From a virus, in IMG/VR virus record IMGVR_UViG_3300030105_001312, positions 1 through 31,566 of that record: 31,566 nt of DNA, one strand, 5' to 3'. Within the stretch, counting starts at the first letter, position 1; each line of letters begins with the position of its first letter. Positions 24,366-31,566 of the stretch are shown piece by piece. The position numbers and the translations under genes are program-made. Below the pieces are notes generated by a model. That model was given only the letters and a program-made list of their open reading frames with translations. It was not told the DNA's origin and made no database searches.

Positions 24366-24390
24366 AACTAATTAAAGATCCAAGCAAATT

Positions 24391-25971
24391 TTATACTAAC
24401 CATGTTAAACCTTCATCATCTTTACCATTGTTCCAATCCCAACCAGTATTATCTGATTTACCTTTACCTGTATAAATAGTATTATTTGTTTTTTGAAACT
24501 GTGATAATGCTCGTTTATTTAAATCAATTCCTTGTTGTCTTAATTTTAAAGATGTATCACGCAACCAAAGTCCTATAGCAAAACTCATTACTAAATCGTC
24601 ATTGTAACCTGACTGAGATTGTGCTTTCCCATTTAACCATATAAACACTAATAGCTCTTGTATGAGTCGTTTACTGCGTATTACAGGTGTATTTTCACGC
24701 ATATACATTTCTAATGCTGATATCATTAATGGTCGTGTTCTACTTGTTGTAGATACACCAGGAACCATTTTTGATTTATCTTTCATGTCATAACCTTTCT
24801 GCAATTGAACGTCTACATCAACATAACCATCATCTTTATATGTATAAAATAAATTTTCATAGTTTCTGTCTAATGCAGGTTGTATTGCAGCCCAGCCTAT
24901 ATTTGCATTTTCTATTGCTAGCAATGCATTATTCCATTCTGTTGCAACAGTGACTAACATGTTACCAAAATCTTTAGGAGGTAATTTACCTTTATATTCA
25001 GCTACTTGTGTAACTGATTCTACTTCTATAACATGAAATGCAGACCAATCCGCACTATCTCCACGAGCAACATCAGCTACAACTATATAATTTTTTGAGT
25101 AGTCTGGATATTCCCATACCCAATATCCATTGTCAAATCCACGCTTTTCTATAGGATCACAGCATTTTTCGTCATAGCCTAGAAGTGTTTTACCATCAAC
25201 AACAGTATGACCAGAACTCACAAAGTCACAATCACACTCTTGAGCTGCACCACGTTCACCTAATAATTGAGTCTGTTCATTTCTCCAAACTGGATTTCTA
25301 TCAGGATGTACTCGCCAATGAAGTTTAATATTATGCCATTGAGTCTGTGGATTAGTTTCACTATCAACCCATGTTTTATGAAACCAATTACCTACACCAT
25401 TCGGAGTAGATAAAACTATTGCTCCACCACCCGTTGATAGCGTTGCTTGTGATGCTATCCATATCTCTTGAATGTTTCTAATAAAAGCAGCTTCATCTAT
25501 TATTAACAATGACAATGCTTCTGAACGTGCACCCGTTGTTGCTGAAGAAACTGCTTTAATTTGTGAACCATTTTTAAATTTTAAAGATAATTTATTATCT
25601 GCTTCAATAGTTCCTTTCAACCAACTTGGAAGATTATCATGCATTACACGAACTTTAGTAACTAAGTTTTTAGCTACTTCTTGTGTGGTTGCGATAACTA
25701 AAACATTGAAGTCTTCGTTAAACAACATGCTCCATAAAGCAAATCCTGCAGATAGAGTTGATATACCTAACTGTCTAGACTTTAAAATAACACTGTATCT
25801 ATTATCTCTAAGTTCTGATAATGAATCTTCTTGAAATGGATATAAGTTAAATTTTATTTTTCCTTGTTTAGGATGTTGTATGTAACAATATTGTCGCATA
25901 AAGAAAACAGGATCTTTAGCACACATTGTGTACTGCTGTTGTATGACTTCTTTTATGCTTGGTTGTGACAT
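24391..25971 (-). CDS. Terminase large subunit (gp17-like)
   Basis: 526 residues; T4 gp17 has 610. DNA-packaging motor: an N-terminal ATPase and a C-terminal RNase H-type nuclease. Walker A is SRQLGIST (65-72), Walker B LLIIDE (155-160) and the coupling motif STPNG (188-192). Nuclease acids appear at VVADVARGDSADWSAF (D300, D308) and in LLAIENANIGW. It starts at ATG 25971, which shares one base with the previous stop (TAATG) and has no SD, so translation is likely coupled. No small terminase (gp16) gene is recognisable next to it. The gene is followed by portal, as in many marine T4-like phages. Confidence 0.95.
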   Translation of the reverse strand: MSQPSIKEVIQQQYTMCAKDPVFFMRQYCYIQHPKQGKIKFNLYPFQEDSLSELRDNRYSVILKSRQLGISTLSAGFALWSMLFNEDFNVLVIATTQEVAKNLVTKVRVMHDNLPSWLKGTIEADNKLSLKFKNGSQIKAVSSATTGARSEALSLLIIDEAAFIRNIQEIWIASQATLSTGGGAIVLSTPNGVGNWFHKTWVDSETNPQTQWHNIKLHWRVHPDRNPVWRNEQTQLLGERGAAQECDCDFVSSGHTVVDGKTLLGYDEKCCDPIEKRGFDNGYWVWEYPDYSKNYIVVADVARGDSADWSAFHVIEVESVTQVAEYKGKLPPKDFGNMLVTVATEWNNALLAIENANIGWAAIQPALDRNYENLFYTYKDDGYVDVDVQLQKGYDMKDKSKMVPGVSTTSRTRPLMISALEMYMRENTPVIRSKRLIQELLVFIWLNGKAQSQSGYNDDLVMSFAIGLWLRDTSLKLRQQGIDLNKRALSQFQKTNNTIYTGKGKSDNTGWDWNNGKDDEGLTWLV

Positions 25972-26351
25972 TAATTAATTATTGCTACTATAAATTTACC
26001 AGTTAATACGGCAGTTAAAATACCGGCGCCAAAATAAAGTGCTTTATTATTATACCACTTTGGTTGTAATTTTTTTTGTTGTTCAACATATAAATTTATA
26101 TTGGCTTCTAGTAATTCTATTTGTTGTTGTTTATATACTATTTGTAAAGAATCTAAATTTATTAATTCTTCTTGTTTTTTTATAATTGATTCTTGTTGTG
26201 ATATCAATTCAATGTTAACAGAATCATTAAAATATAATTCATCTAATGTTTCTGATATATCATGTACTTCCTGTTCAGTAAAACAAGTGTCTGATGCTGT
26301 TTGACTGAAGCCAATTATTGGAAATAATAGTATAACAATTAACTGTTTCAT
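25971..26351 (-). CDS. Membrane protein: signal peptide, coiled coil, C-terminal TM (spanin-like)
   Basis: 126 residues. N-terminal signal peptide MKQLIVILLFPIIGFSQ (cleavage after GFSQ is likely), a form typical of flavobacteria. Residues of about 27-98 are a charged coiled coil (IKKQEELINLDSLQIVYKQQ). A C-terminal TM segment ALYFGAGILTAVLTGKFIVA (104-123) follows. The topology (periplasmic coil anchored at the C-terminus) resembles u-spanin or Rz-type lysis proteins, or a helper of a holin. There is no lipobox (first Cys is at residue 23, no [LVI]-x-x-C). It overlaps its neighbour by ATGA. Function is not proven. Confidence 0.7.
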   Translation of the reverse strand: MKQLIVILLFPIIGFSQTASDTCFTEQEVHDISETLDELYFNDSVNIELISQQESIIKKQEELINLDSLQIVYKQQQIELLEANINLYVEQQKKLQPKWYNNKALYFGAGILTAVLTGKFIVAIIN

Positions 26352-26680
26352 TTTTTTCTTTTAGTTTTTGAAACAATATTTTGTTTTGCTTGTGACGTTG
26401 TTTTTTTAGGAGATGGCTTACGTTTAGTTGTTTTAGTTTTTTTAGCCGTTTTCTTTAAATCAACTAAATCTTTTTTAACTTGACGTTTTTGAGTTTTAAC
26501 TTGATCTTCTCTACCCTTTACACGTTCAATCTTTTTTTCATTGTCGTCAATTTTTTCTTGTATTTTTTCGACAGTTTTTAATTTATTAGATTTTGTTAAA
26601 GCTGTGATAATTGCAAATAATGCAATAACTCCACCAGCTATCCATTTCCAATGTTTTTTAATTTTCTTCCAAATTTTCAT
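26348..26680 (-). CDS. Small basic membrane protein, coiled coil
   Basis: 110 residues from ATG 26680, which has AGGAG six bases before it; a frame from 26698 also exists but the SD fits this start. N-terminal basic stretch MKIWKKIKKHWKW then one TM helix IAGGVIALFAIITALT (about 14-29), then a coiled coil (VEKIQEKIDDNEKKIERVKG) and a very basic Lys/Thr-rich tail. It resembles a membrane-anchored small phage protein of the i-spanin or holin-helper type. Overlaps the preceding gene by about 23 bases and the next by ATGA, so it forms a chain with the terminase. Function is inferred from topology only. Confidence 0.65.
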   Translation of the reverse strand: MKIWKKIKKHWKWIAGGVIALFAIITALTKSNKLKTVEKIQEKIDDNEKKIERVKGREDQVKTQKRQVKKDLVDLKKTAKKTKTTKRKPSPKKTTSQAKQNIVSKTKRKK

Positions 26681-27329
26681 TTTTTTCTCCTGTAACATGT
26701 TTATTTAATTTATTTAAAAAGTCTTTTTCATATGACTCAAATCCTTTAGTAATCTTTTCATCAAACTCTTCTGGAGTCATTTTTGCTGCATATGAATCAG
26801 TTTCTCCGTCGCCATTGATTACTAATGTAGATGCTTTTGTATATGCTTCTCGTAATATCTCAACGTCTTGTTTAGCAGTTTCTAACCATGCTAATGCATT
26901 AGCTTCAATTCGTTTTTGAGCATATTCTTCAAATTTCCCTTGTTTTTTAAGTTCGTGTTCCATGTCAACGACACAGTTAAAACACATACCGTGTATAGAT
27001 CTCATTTTTTTATTTAAATAATAATTTGGATCTGCACCTTTACATGTTTCTGAACAATTTGGAAATAATCTTAGTTCTTCTCTAACTTTGCCTAAGACTG
27101 CAGAATTTTTTGATTTTCTTGTTCGAAAGCCGTCATGTTGTTCTACAACGTGAATATTGCCTTTAGCATCAACATCTTCCCACGTGTCGCCAATTTCATG
27201 ACGCTCATTGCGTTTCTGTGTTGCAGCTGTATCAGAAAATCCTACAGTTTTCTTAGTTTGAAATTTGTGTGTGCCATCCATCATTTGTTGAACGGCTTTA
27301 ATGTTTTGTAACTTGTTTGTTTTTGCCAT
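26658..27329 (-). CDS. Cys-motif protein in the terminase operon, unknown function
   Basis: 223 residues. A central Cys set, FPNCSETCKGADPNYYL then MCFNCVVDMEHELKK, gives C-x3-C ... C-x2-C and suggests a metal-binding (zinc-ribbon-like) site. After it comes a long helical region (RIEANALAWLETAKQDVEIL; KITKGFESYEKDFLNKLNKH). Sequences of this shape occur near terminase genes in marine T4-like phages as far as I recall, without a role. Could it act as the missing small terminase? It is helical with a binding motif, but no gp16 signature is seen. ATG 27329 lies six bases past the previous stop with no SD. Confidence 0.7.
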   Translation of the reverse strand: MAKTNKLQNIKAVQQMMDGTHKFQTKKTVGFSDTAATQKRNERHEIGDTWEDVDAKGNIHVVEQHDGFRTRKSKNSAVLGKVREELRLFPNCSETCKGADPNYYLNKKMRSIHGMCFNCVVDMEHELKKQGKFEEYAQKRIEANALAWLETAKQDVEILREAYTKASTLVINGDGETDSYAAKMTPEEFDEKITKGFESYEKDFLNKLNKHVTGEKNENLEEN

Positions 27330-27335
27330 AATTTA

Positions 27336-28331
27336 TTATGCTTCGTTTTCAGTATAGTCGTCTGACGGAGACGGTGTTGGTAATTTAATATCAGCATTAC
27401 GCATTGCTGTTGCAATAGCTTTTTTAAATTCTGTAGCTTTTTTAGTTGTCATACCTTTCATTAAATCTTTAATTGGTTGTACTACATCTGGTGCAACTTC
27501 TAATGGTGTTGCGTTAGCTAAATTTAATTTAATATCTGATACAAATGAATTAATTGATGATTTCATTTTTGATGCAGCATTTTGTGATGATGTATCTGTA
27601 GTTGTATCTGTGTCTGCTGCTGGAGCTACACTTGGTGATGGTGATGGGCTAGGAGAACTAGATCCACCGCCTCCAGTAAATGATGTTGTATCTCCTCCTA
27701 AATCAGGAGTTGCTGTATCAGTCTCAGGTGTGTCTGCATCTGCATCAATCTCAGGTGTGTCTGCATCTACATCTACATCGGGAGTATCTACATCTACATC
27801 TGCTTCAGGAGCATCTACTTCTACATCTTCTTGTTCAAATACATAATTTTCACGTAACACTTTAGCAATTTTATTTCGAACGTATTTTCTAATTACTTGT
27901 TCTTTTTCTGATTCAGATAATTTAGATACAGATTCTTTAATAGTTTCTTCATTTTCTGGCTTAACCAATGAATTGGTAATAGCTCCATGATTGATGCGTT
28001 CCAATTTTTTTAAGAATCCTTCTGTATCTGCAATTTGTAATTTTTCAAATACTTTGCGGGCATGTTCTGCAGTATATTCACCTTCCTCAACTTTTTTATA
28101 AAGTCTATCAGTAATCTTTGGCACCATGTTTTCAACGTCATCAATTACTTCGGTAGCATATTTTCTTGCTACTAATGATTGCATTTGTTTTGTTGAGTTA
28201 GGAACCATGCCATAATTATCTTCTGATGTATAATCTTTGATATCTTTACGTGTTTCTGGTTTTAAAGACTTTGATTGGTCTTTAGGTGCTTTGTATTTAG
28301 TTTTGTGTTTTTCTGCCATTGTGTTATCCAT
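27336..28331 (-). CDS. Acidic repeat protein, unknown
   Basis: 331 residues (from MDNTMAEKH; ATG 28319, four codons on, is an equal candidate). The N-terminal 150 residues are helical and charged (RKVFEKLQIADTEGFLKKLE; KLSESEKEQVIRKYVRNKIA). Residues of about 160-210 are Asp/Thr/Pro repeats (DVDVDTPDVDVDADTPEID), then a Gly/Ser/Pro linker (GGGGSSSPSPSPSPS), then a helical C-terminal domain (SFVSDIKLNLANATPLEVAP). The layout of two folded ends joined by an acidic flexible linker suggests a virion or scaffold-like protein, but I do not recognise it. It starts the terminase unit after a 28340-28348 element. Confidence 0.6.
   Translation of the reverse strand: MDNTMAEKHKTKYKAPKDQSKSLKPETRKDIKDYTSEDNYGMVPNSTKQMQSLVARKYATEVIDDVENMVPKITDRLYKKVEEGEYTAEHARKVFEKLQIADTEGFLKKLERINHGAITNSLVKPENEETIKESVSKLSESEKEQVIRKYVRNKIAKVLRENYVFEQEDVEVDAPEADVDVDTPDVDVDADTPEIDADADTPETDTATPDLGGDTTSFTGGGGSSSPSPSPSPSVAPAADTDTTTDTSSQNAASKMKSSINSFVSDIKLNLANATPLEVAPDVVQPIKDLMKGMTTKKATEFKKAIATAMRNADIKLPTPSPSDDYTENEA
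27722..27820 (-). repeat. Short tandem repeats encoding an Asp/Thr/Pro linker
   Basis: Copies of a unit near 27 bases long (tctcaggtgtgtctgcatct at 27722 and 27749, then decayed copies). The repeat is in frame and expands an acidic linker. Confidence 0.75.
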
Positions 28332-28339
28332 TTATTTTA

Positions 28340-28348
28340 TATAAATAT
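28340..28348 (-). promoter_or_regulatory. ATATTTATA element before the terminase unit
   Basis: The sense strand reads ATATTTATATAAAATA, eight bases before ATG 28331, and overlaps the stop codon of the gene upstream. Confidence 0.5.
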
Positions 28349-30417
28349 TACCTTGCGTATTTTAACGCTCCTAGTATCTGATTTACTGGTGCAAATGAGC
28401 CTGTTAGTTTATACGTGTTACCGCCATATGTAAACACAACACCTTCAATTGGTACTATGCTATCAAATCCGCCTATTGCTTCAATTTGTTTAAGATGAGT
28501 TTCTAATTTTTTAATAGTTTCTATATTATCCGATGTTTGTAATTCTTTAGTTAAACTAGTTAAATTGTTTTTTATTTGTTGCACAGCTTTGCTTGGGTTT
28601 GCTGCTAAGTAGTTTTTAATGTTTTTTAATACCACAGCACCTAGTCTTAAAAATATAGATTCAAATGGTTTTATGTTTTGTTTTTGATACAATTTAAAAT
28701 CTTTTTTATCAAATACAGATACCCATTCAACAAATTGTTCGTTGTCTATTAGCTTTTTAATTTTAGTTATACTAGTAGACTTATTGTTAAATGCCCAACG
28801 ATATATTAATAATTCTATTACTTCTTGTGGTATTGAATATCCTAATTGATTTGCCTTTTCTTGTATTACATTTTCCCACCATGCTTTATGATATTCTGAT
28901 ACTACATCAGTTTCCTTTAATCCAAATTGATTTCTTAAACTATCAATTTCAGCAAAGAATGCATCTTGACGATCTTCAAAATCTTCTATCTGTCCTAGTT
29001 GCATTTTATTAGGTGGAATAAATGAAAATGTTTTTTGTAGATGGGCATTTGCATCATGAATTACTTTTTGCAATGTAGTACCACCTGCTAAATCGGTTTG
29101 CACAACTTTGCCAGTTTCATCATATTCTACTAAATTATGAAATTGTAATACTGCTGCTTCATATGCAATAATATTTGTAGTAGCAGGGTAAATAATTTCC
29201 ATGTTTGCAAATACTTGACCATTTTTAAATATAGATTGTAATGTCCTTGGTGATAATTTACTTAACGCACTAGTTAAGTCTGCTGCAGTTTCTGTGTATG
29301 CATCTACAACTGATTTATATCCTTCTGCTGCATCTTCTCCACTTTCGTCGACTATTTTTTGATATTTTTCTTGAAAACTAGCAATAATGTCTGATGTTGT
29401 CATTGGGTTTCTAATTGTCTTAATCCCACGAGCAAATCCAGGTTCTCCATTTTTCCATGTAACTTGAATGTTTTGTCCGTCTGTCTTTTCAGTTACAGCG
29501 TCTTCCATATCCAATCGACCTTGCAATGCTCTAGACACTATTTCTTTCATGTCGTTGAAAGTTAATCCATAAGAATCATATGGGTGATTCATGTGTCCCC
29601 CTGCTCCGCCTTCTGTTAGCAAAGATTCTTTTATAGGTGCACCAAACACTGTTTTACTGAAATTAGTAAAATCATAAACAAATTCTTTGCCGGCGGATTT
29701 GTCTAGATGTTTTCTCAATGCTTTTATTTTTTTATTGTGAGCCTTTGCTAGTTTAGGATTTGGATAACCTCCTTCAAATAGTTCATCTATATCTTCAGAT
29801 AATGCATCACTCCACCATGATTTACTAAGCAATGATTCTTGAACACCCGTTAACATTTGCCATATGTTTTTAACTACAGCTTCGCTTGTTCCAGGATATG
29901 ATGCTGCAAACGTTTCATAGTCGTTGTCTGCAATTGATTTTCTAACAGTGCTAGCAGATATAGGATTACCATTAGCATATGTTAATGGATCTGCATCTAT
30001 CTCTAATGGATTAACGTTGATACCGGCAGGTATTTTTCGTCCTCCTTTATCTCCAACTGTTTTATATTTTTCTACGTTTCCAGCAAAACTCATAGTTCTA
30101 ACATAGTCATCGCCTTTTTTAGATGCAGCCATGGCATATGTTCCATTATCATTTTCTGGTAATGCAAATAGATATTCATATGCAGCCATTATTGGAGAGT
30201 TATAATCCGTAGGTTGCATTATAATTTTTGCGTTGCTATTAATCAGATTAAATATTTCTGCACTGTCTTTGCGACTAACACCATCTCTTTCTTTTGGTCC
30301 AATAAGCATTATTACTCGTTCTACATTGGAAGATTGAGCATAGCGGTTTGCTAATGCAATATGGGCTCCGGTTAAAGGTTTAAAACCGCCTGGGAAAAGT
30401 ACTGTAGTTTTATTCAT
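28348..30417 (-). CDS. Nucleotidyltransferase fused to a ligase-like domain
   Basis: 689 residues, two enzyme parts. Residues 1-190 look like a cytidylyltransferase-type fold: LFPGGFKPLTGAHIAL (7-22, the (H/T)xGH-type motif as TGAH) and ISASTVRK (153-160, the ISSTxxR motif). Residues of about 270-689 carry the motifs of covalent nucleotidyltransferases (DNA/RNA ligases): I, EKTDGQN with Lys 311; III, VFANMEIIYP with Glu 407; IV, IEGVVF (657-662); V, TYKLTGSF (668-675). The linker at 200-260 is helical and charged. I recall ligase-like sequences with GGHM-HP-D and EKTDGQN in other marine T4-like phages, with no proven activity. Its ATG is only five bases past the ATATTTATA element core, with no SD. 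Reaction is unknown; the fold call for each part is moderate. Confidence 0.8.
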   Translation of the reverse strand: MNKTTVLFPGGFKPLTGAHIALANRYAQSSNVERVIMLIGPKERDGVSRKDSAEIFNLINSNAKIIMQPTDYNSPIMAAYEYLFALPENDNGTYAMAASKKGDDYVRTMSFAGNVEKYKTVGDKGGRKIPAGINVNPLEIDADPLTYANGNPISASTVRKSIADNDYETFAASYPGTSEAVVKNIWQMLTGVQESLLSKSWWSDALSEDIDELFEGGYPNPKLAKAHNKKIKALRKHLDKSAGKEFVYDFTNFSKTVFGAPIKESLLTEGGAGGHMNHPYDSYGLTFNDMKEIVSRALQGRLDMEDAVTEKTDGQNIQVTWKNGEPGFARGIKTIRNPMTTSDIIASFQEKYQKIVDESGEDAAEGYKSVVDAYTETAADLTSALSKLSPRTLQSIFKNGQVFANMEIIYPATTNIIAYEAAVLQFHNLVEYDETGKVVQTDLAGGTTLQKVIHDANAHLQKTFSFIPPNKMQLGQIEDFEDRQDAFFAEIDSLRNQFGLKETDVVSEYHKAWWENVIQEKANQLGYSIPQEVIELLIYRWAFNNKSTSITKIKKLIDNEQFVEWVSVFDKKDFKLYQKQNIKPFESIFLRLGAVVLKNIKNYLAANPSKAVQQIKNNLTSLTKELQTSDNIETIKKLETHLKQIEAIGGFDSIVPIEGVVFTYGGNTYKLTGSFAPVNQILGALKYAR

Positions 30418-30421
30418 TTTA

Positions 30422-30430
30422 TATAAATAT
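30422..30430 (-). promoter_or_regulatory. ATATTTATA element before the nucleotidyltransferase gene
   Basis: The sense strand reads ATATTTATATAAAATG, where the last three bases are the start codon of the next gene. It fits wholly in a 16-base gap. Confidence 0.5.
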
Positions 30431-30433
30431 TCG

Positions 30434-31566
30434 TTAGTTGTTTTCTAGTGTAGTTATTCTTTGTTCTAGAGATTCAATTTTATCCATTGCTTCCTGTAAT
30501 GCTTTAATTGCCTTTAAATTGAGTATAGAATATTTAACTGATTTAACTGATTCTCCGTCGAGTTCTGAATTAAGTGCAATATGTGATTCGGTTGCAGGTT
30601 GGCTATTTACTAATCCAGACATTCCACTAGCTTCTAAATCTTGTGCTAATACACCTAATTGAGTTAAATCATCACCAATAACATTGAAATTTTTAAACTT
30701 TAAGTTTTTAATGTCATTCCATTGAGAACTACCAGTTATAATATTTTCTTTTAATCGGCTATCTGACAGAGCACCGTATGAATTGTTAGTATTATCAACA
30801 TCTCCATTAGAATGAATTACCAATCTTTCACTTCCTTGTCTTTGTACTGCAAAAGCTTTTACAGTGTCAAGGGCAGCTGTACTATTTACAATTGAAATAT
30901 AATCAAATGCAGTAGTAGTATGTTCTACATCTAATCTGCTTGAAGGGCCTGTTGTTCCTATTCCAACGTCACCGCTAGATTGTATTATCATCTTAGTAGA
31001 AATGGTTGTGTCGGTTGGACTAGAAAAACATCCAAGATGCATATCATCTGCATCATCCCAGCCTATACACATATCTCCGCCTGTAGCTTCAACGCCAATT
31101 CGTACGAATTCAGTGTCACTTTCTTCTATCGATATTTGAGCATTTGTACCTTTTACTGTTAACTGTTGATTTGGAGCTGTATCTCCTATACCAACTTTAC
31201 CGTCACTATCAATTCTCATTCGCTCGTCGCAATTATTACTAACGTTAGAGTTAGTCCAAAATGTTAAATCTGTGTCATTTGTTGCAACACTTGTAGTTGT
31301 TCTTATAGCTTTTATTGCTGCTCCATAATTATCAACATCACTTGTTAGCGTTCCATTTTTAAACACAATACCACTAAATGAATTATCTATTTGTGACTCT
31401 GTGTGTAAAGCCAATTGAAAATCATGATATGTGTTAGTATTTGCTGCTACAGTATCATTGACGTGAGATAAAACTACTAATGGTCGATCACTTGAACCTC
31501 CAAATGTAGTATCATGCCCAACAGTTAAATATGTGTTTCCAAATGGTAAATTTGATCCGGAAATAA
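30434..31566 (-). CDS. Tail fibre with C-terminal S74 chaperone domain, 5' end cut
   Basis: At least 377 residues are visible; the start is outside the window. The frame is open to the right edge (SGSNLPFGNTYLTVGHDTTF is at the edge), so a TTG-type start near 31414 is not needed. Beta-rich N-terminal repeats (NSNVSNNCDERMRIDSDGKV; SGDVGIGTTGPSSRLDVEHT) are typical of trimeric fibre repeats seen in marine phages and bacterial adhesins. The C-terminus has the peptidase_S74 signature SDSRLKENI with Ser and Lys as a likely catalytic dyad, followed by a helix (LKAIKALQEAMDKIESLEQR). In S74 proteins this domain folds the trimer and then cuts itself off. It lies 16 bases before the nucleotidyltransferase gene. 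Confidence 0.88.
   Translation of the reverse strand, partial: ISGSNLPFGNTYLTVGHDTTFGGSSDRPLVVLSHVNDTVAANTNTYHDFQLALHTESQIDNSFSGIVFKNGTLTSDVDNYGAAIKAIRTTTSVATNDTDLTFWTNSNVSNNCDERMRIDSDGKVGIGDTAPNQQLTVKGTNAQISIEESDTEFVRIGVEATGGDMCIGWDDADDMHLGCFSSPTDTTISTKMIIQSSGDVGIGTTGPSSRLDVEHTTTAFDYISIVNSTAALDTVKAFAVQRQGSERLVIHSNGDVDNTNNSYGALSDSRLKENIITGSSQWNDIKNLKFKNFNVIGDDLTQLGVLAQDLEASGMSGLVNSQPATESHIALNSELDGESVKSVKYSILNLKAIKALQEAMDKIESLEQRITTLENN

Noticed and set aside
1-31566. tRNA genes, CRISPR arrays, insertion sequences, integrase or attachment sites
   Set aside because: I saw no cloverleaf, direct-repeat array or transposase or integrase frame on reading; no scan was run.

Overview
The window looks like part of the late (virion) gene cluster of a T4-like, contractile-tailed phage (Caudoviricetes). 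It is AT-rich and tightly packed, and every gene I can support lies on the minus strand, so the genes are read from the right end of the window to the left. Both ends cut a gene: a tail-fibre gene enters at the right edge and a baseplate or tail-tube gene leaves at the left edge.

The host is probably a member of the Bacteroidota (Flavobacteriia-like). There are two clues. A phage-borne ribosomal protein bS21 (19047-19286) has the FTKPSVKRR / AKYIQ signature that I associate with Bacteroidota bS21. A small membrane protein (25971-26351) has a signal peptide ending in GFSQ, a typical flavobacterial form. Both are judged by eye.

Layout in transcription order:
(1) 31566-28348: S74-type tail fibre (partial), then a 689-residue fusion of a nucleotidyltransferase and a ligase-like domain.
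(2) 28331-24391: an acidic repeat protein, a Cys-motif protein, two small membrane proteins and the large terminase (gp17).
(3) 24340-19793: portal (gp20), two conserved unknowns, prohead protease (gp21) and a helical protein.
(4) 19747-17968: an unknown, bS21, an unknown and a fibre-like protein, closed by a terminator.
(5) 17759-14972: scaffold (gp22) and major capsid protein (gp23), closed by a terminator with a UUCG-type loop.
(6) 14855-13899: an unknown and a PhoH-like ATPase.
(7) 13874-10655: neck proteins gp13-like and gp14-like, tail-sheath stabiliser gp15-like and a small unknown.
(8) 10590-7346: a 911-residue repetitive fibre and two small proteins.
(9) 7293-4204: tail sheath (gp18), terminator, tail tube (gp19), terminator.
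(10) 4107-1: gp26-like hub or chaperone protein with an overlapping second frame, tape measure, and a baseplate or tube-cap protein.

A striking regulatory pattern ties this together. A near-invariant ATATTTATA element (sense strand) sits 5-40 bases before the first gene of almost every unit (about 100 bases before gp22). Inside units, genes are joined by TAATG or ATGA overlaps. Three of the four hairpin terminators run directly into TTTTTTACTGTT and then the next element. The best candidates for something new are this promoter/terminator system, the bS21 gene together with the uneven use of Shine-Dalgarno (SD) sites, the overlapping tail-chaperone frames with a U6 slip site, and the nucleotidyltransferase-ligase fusion.
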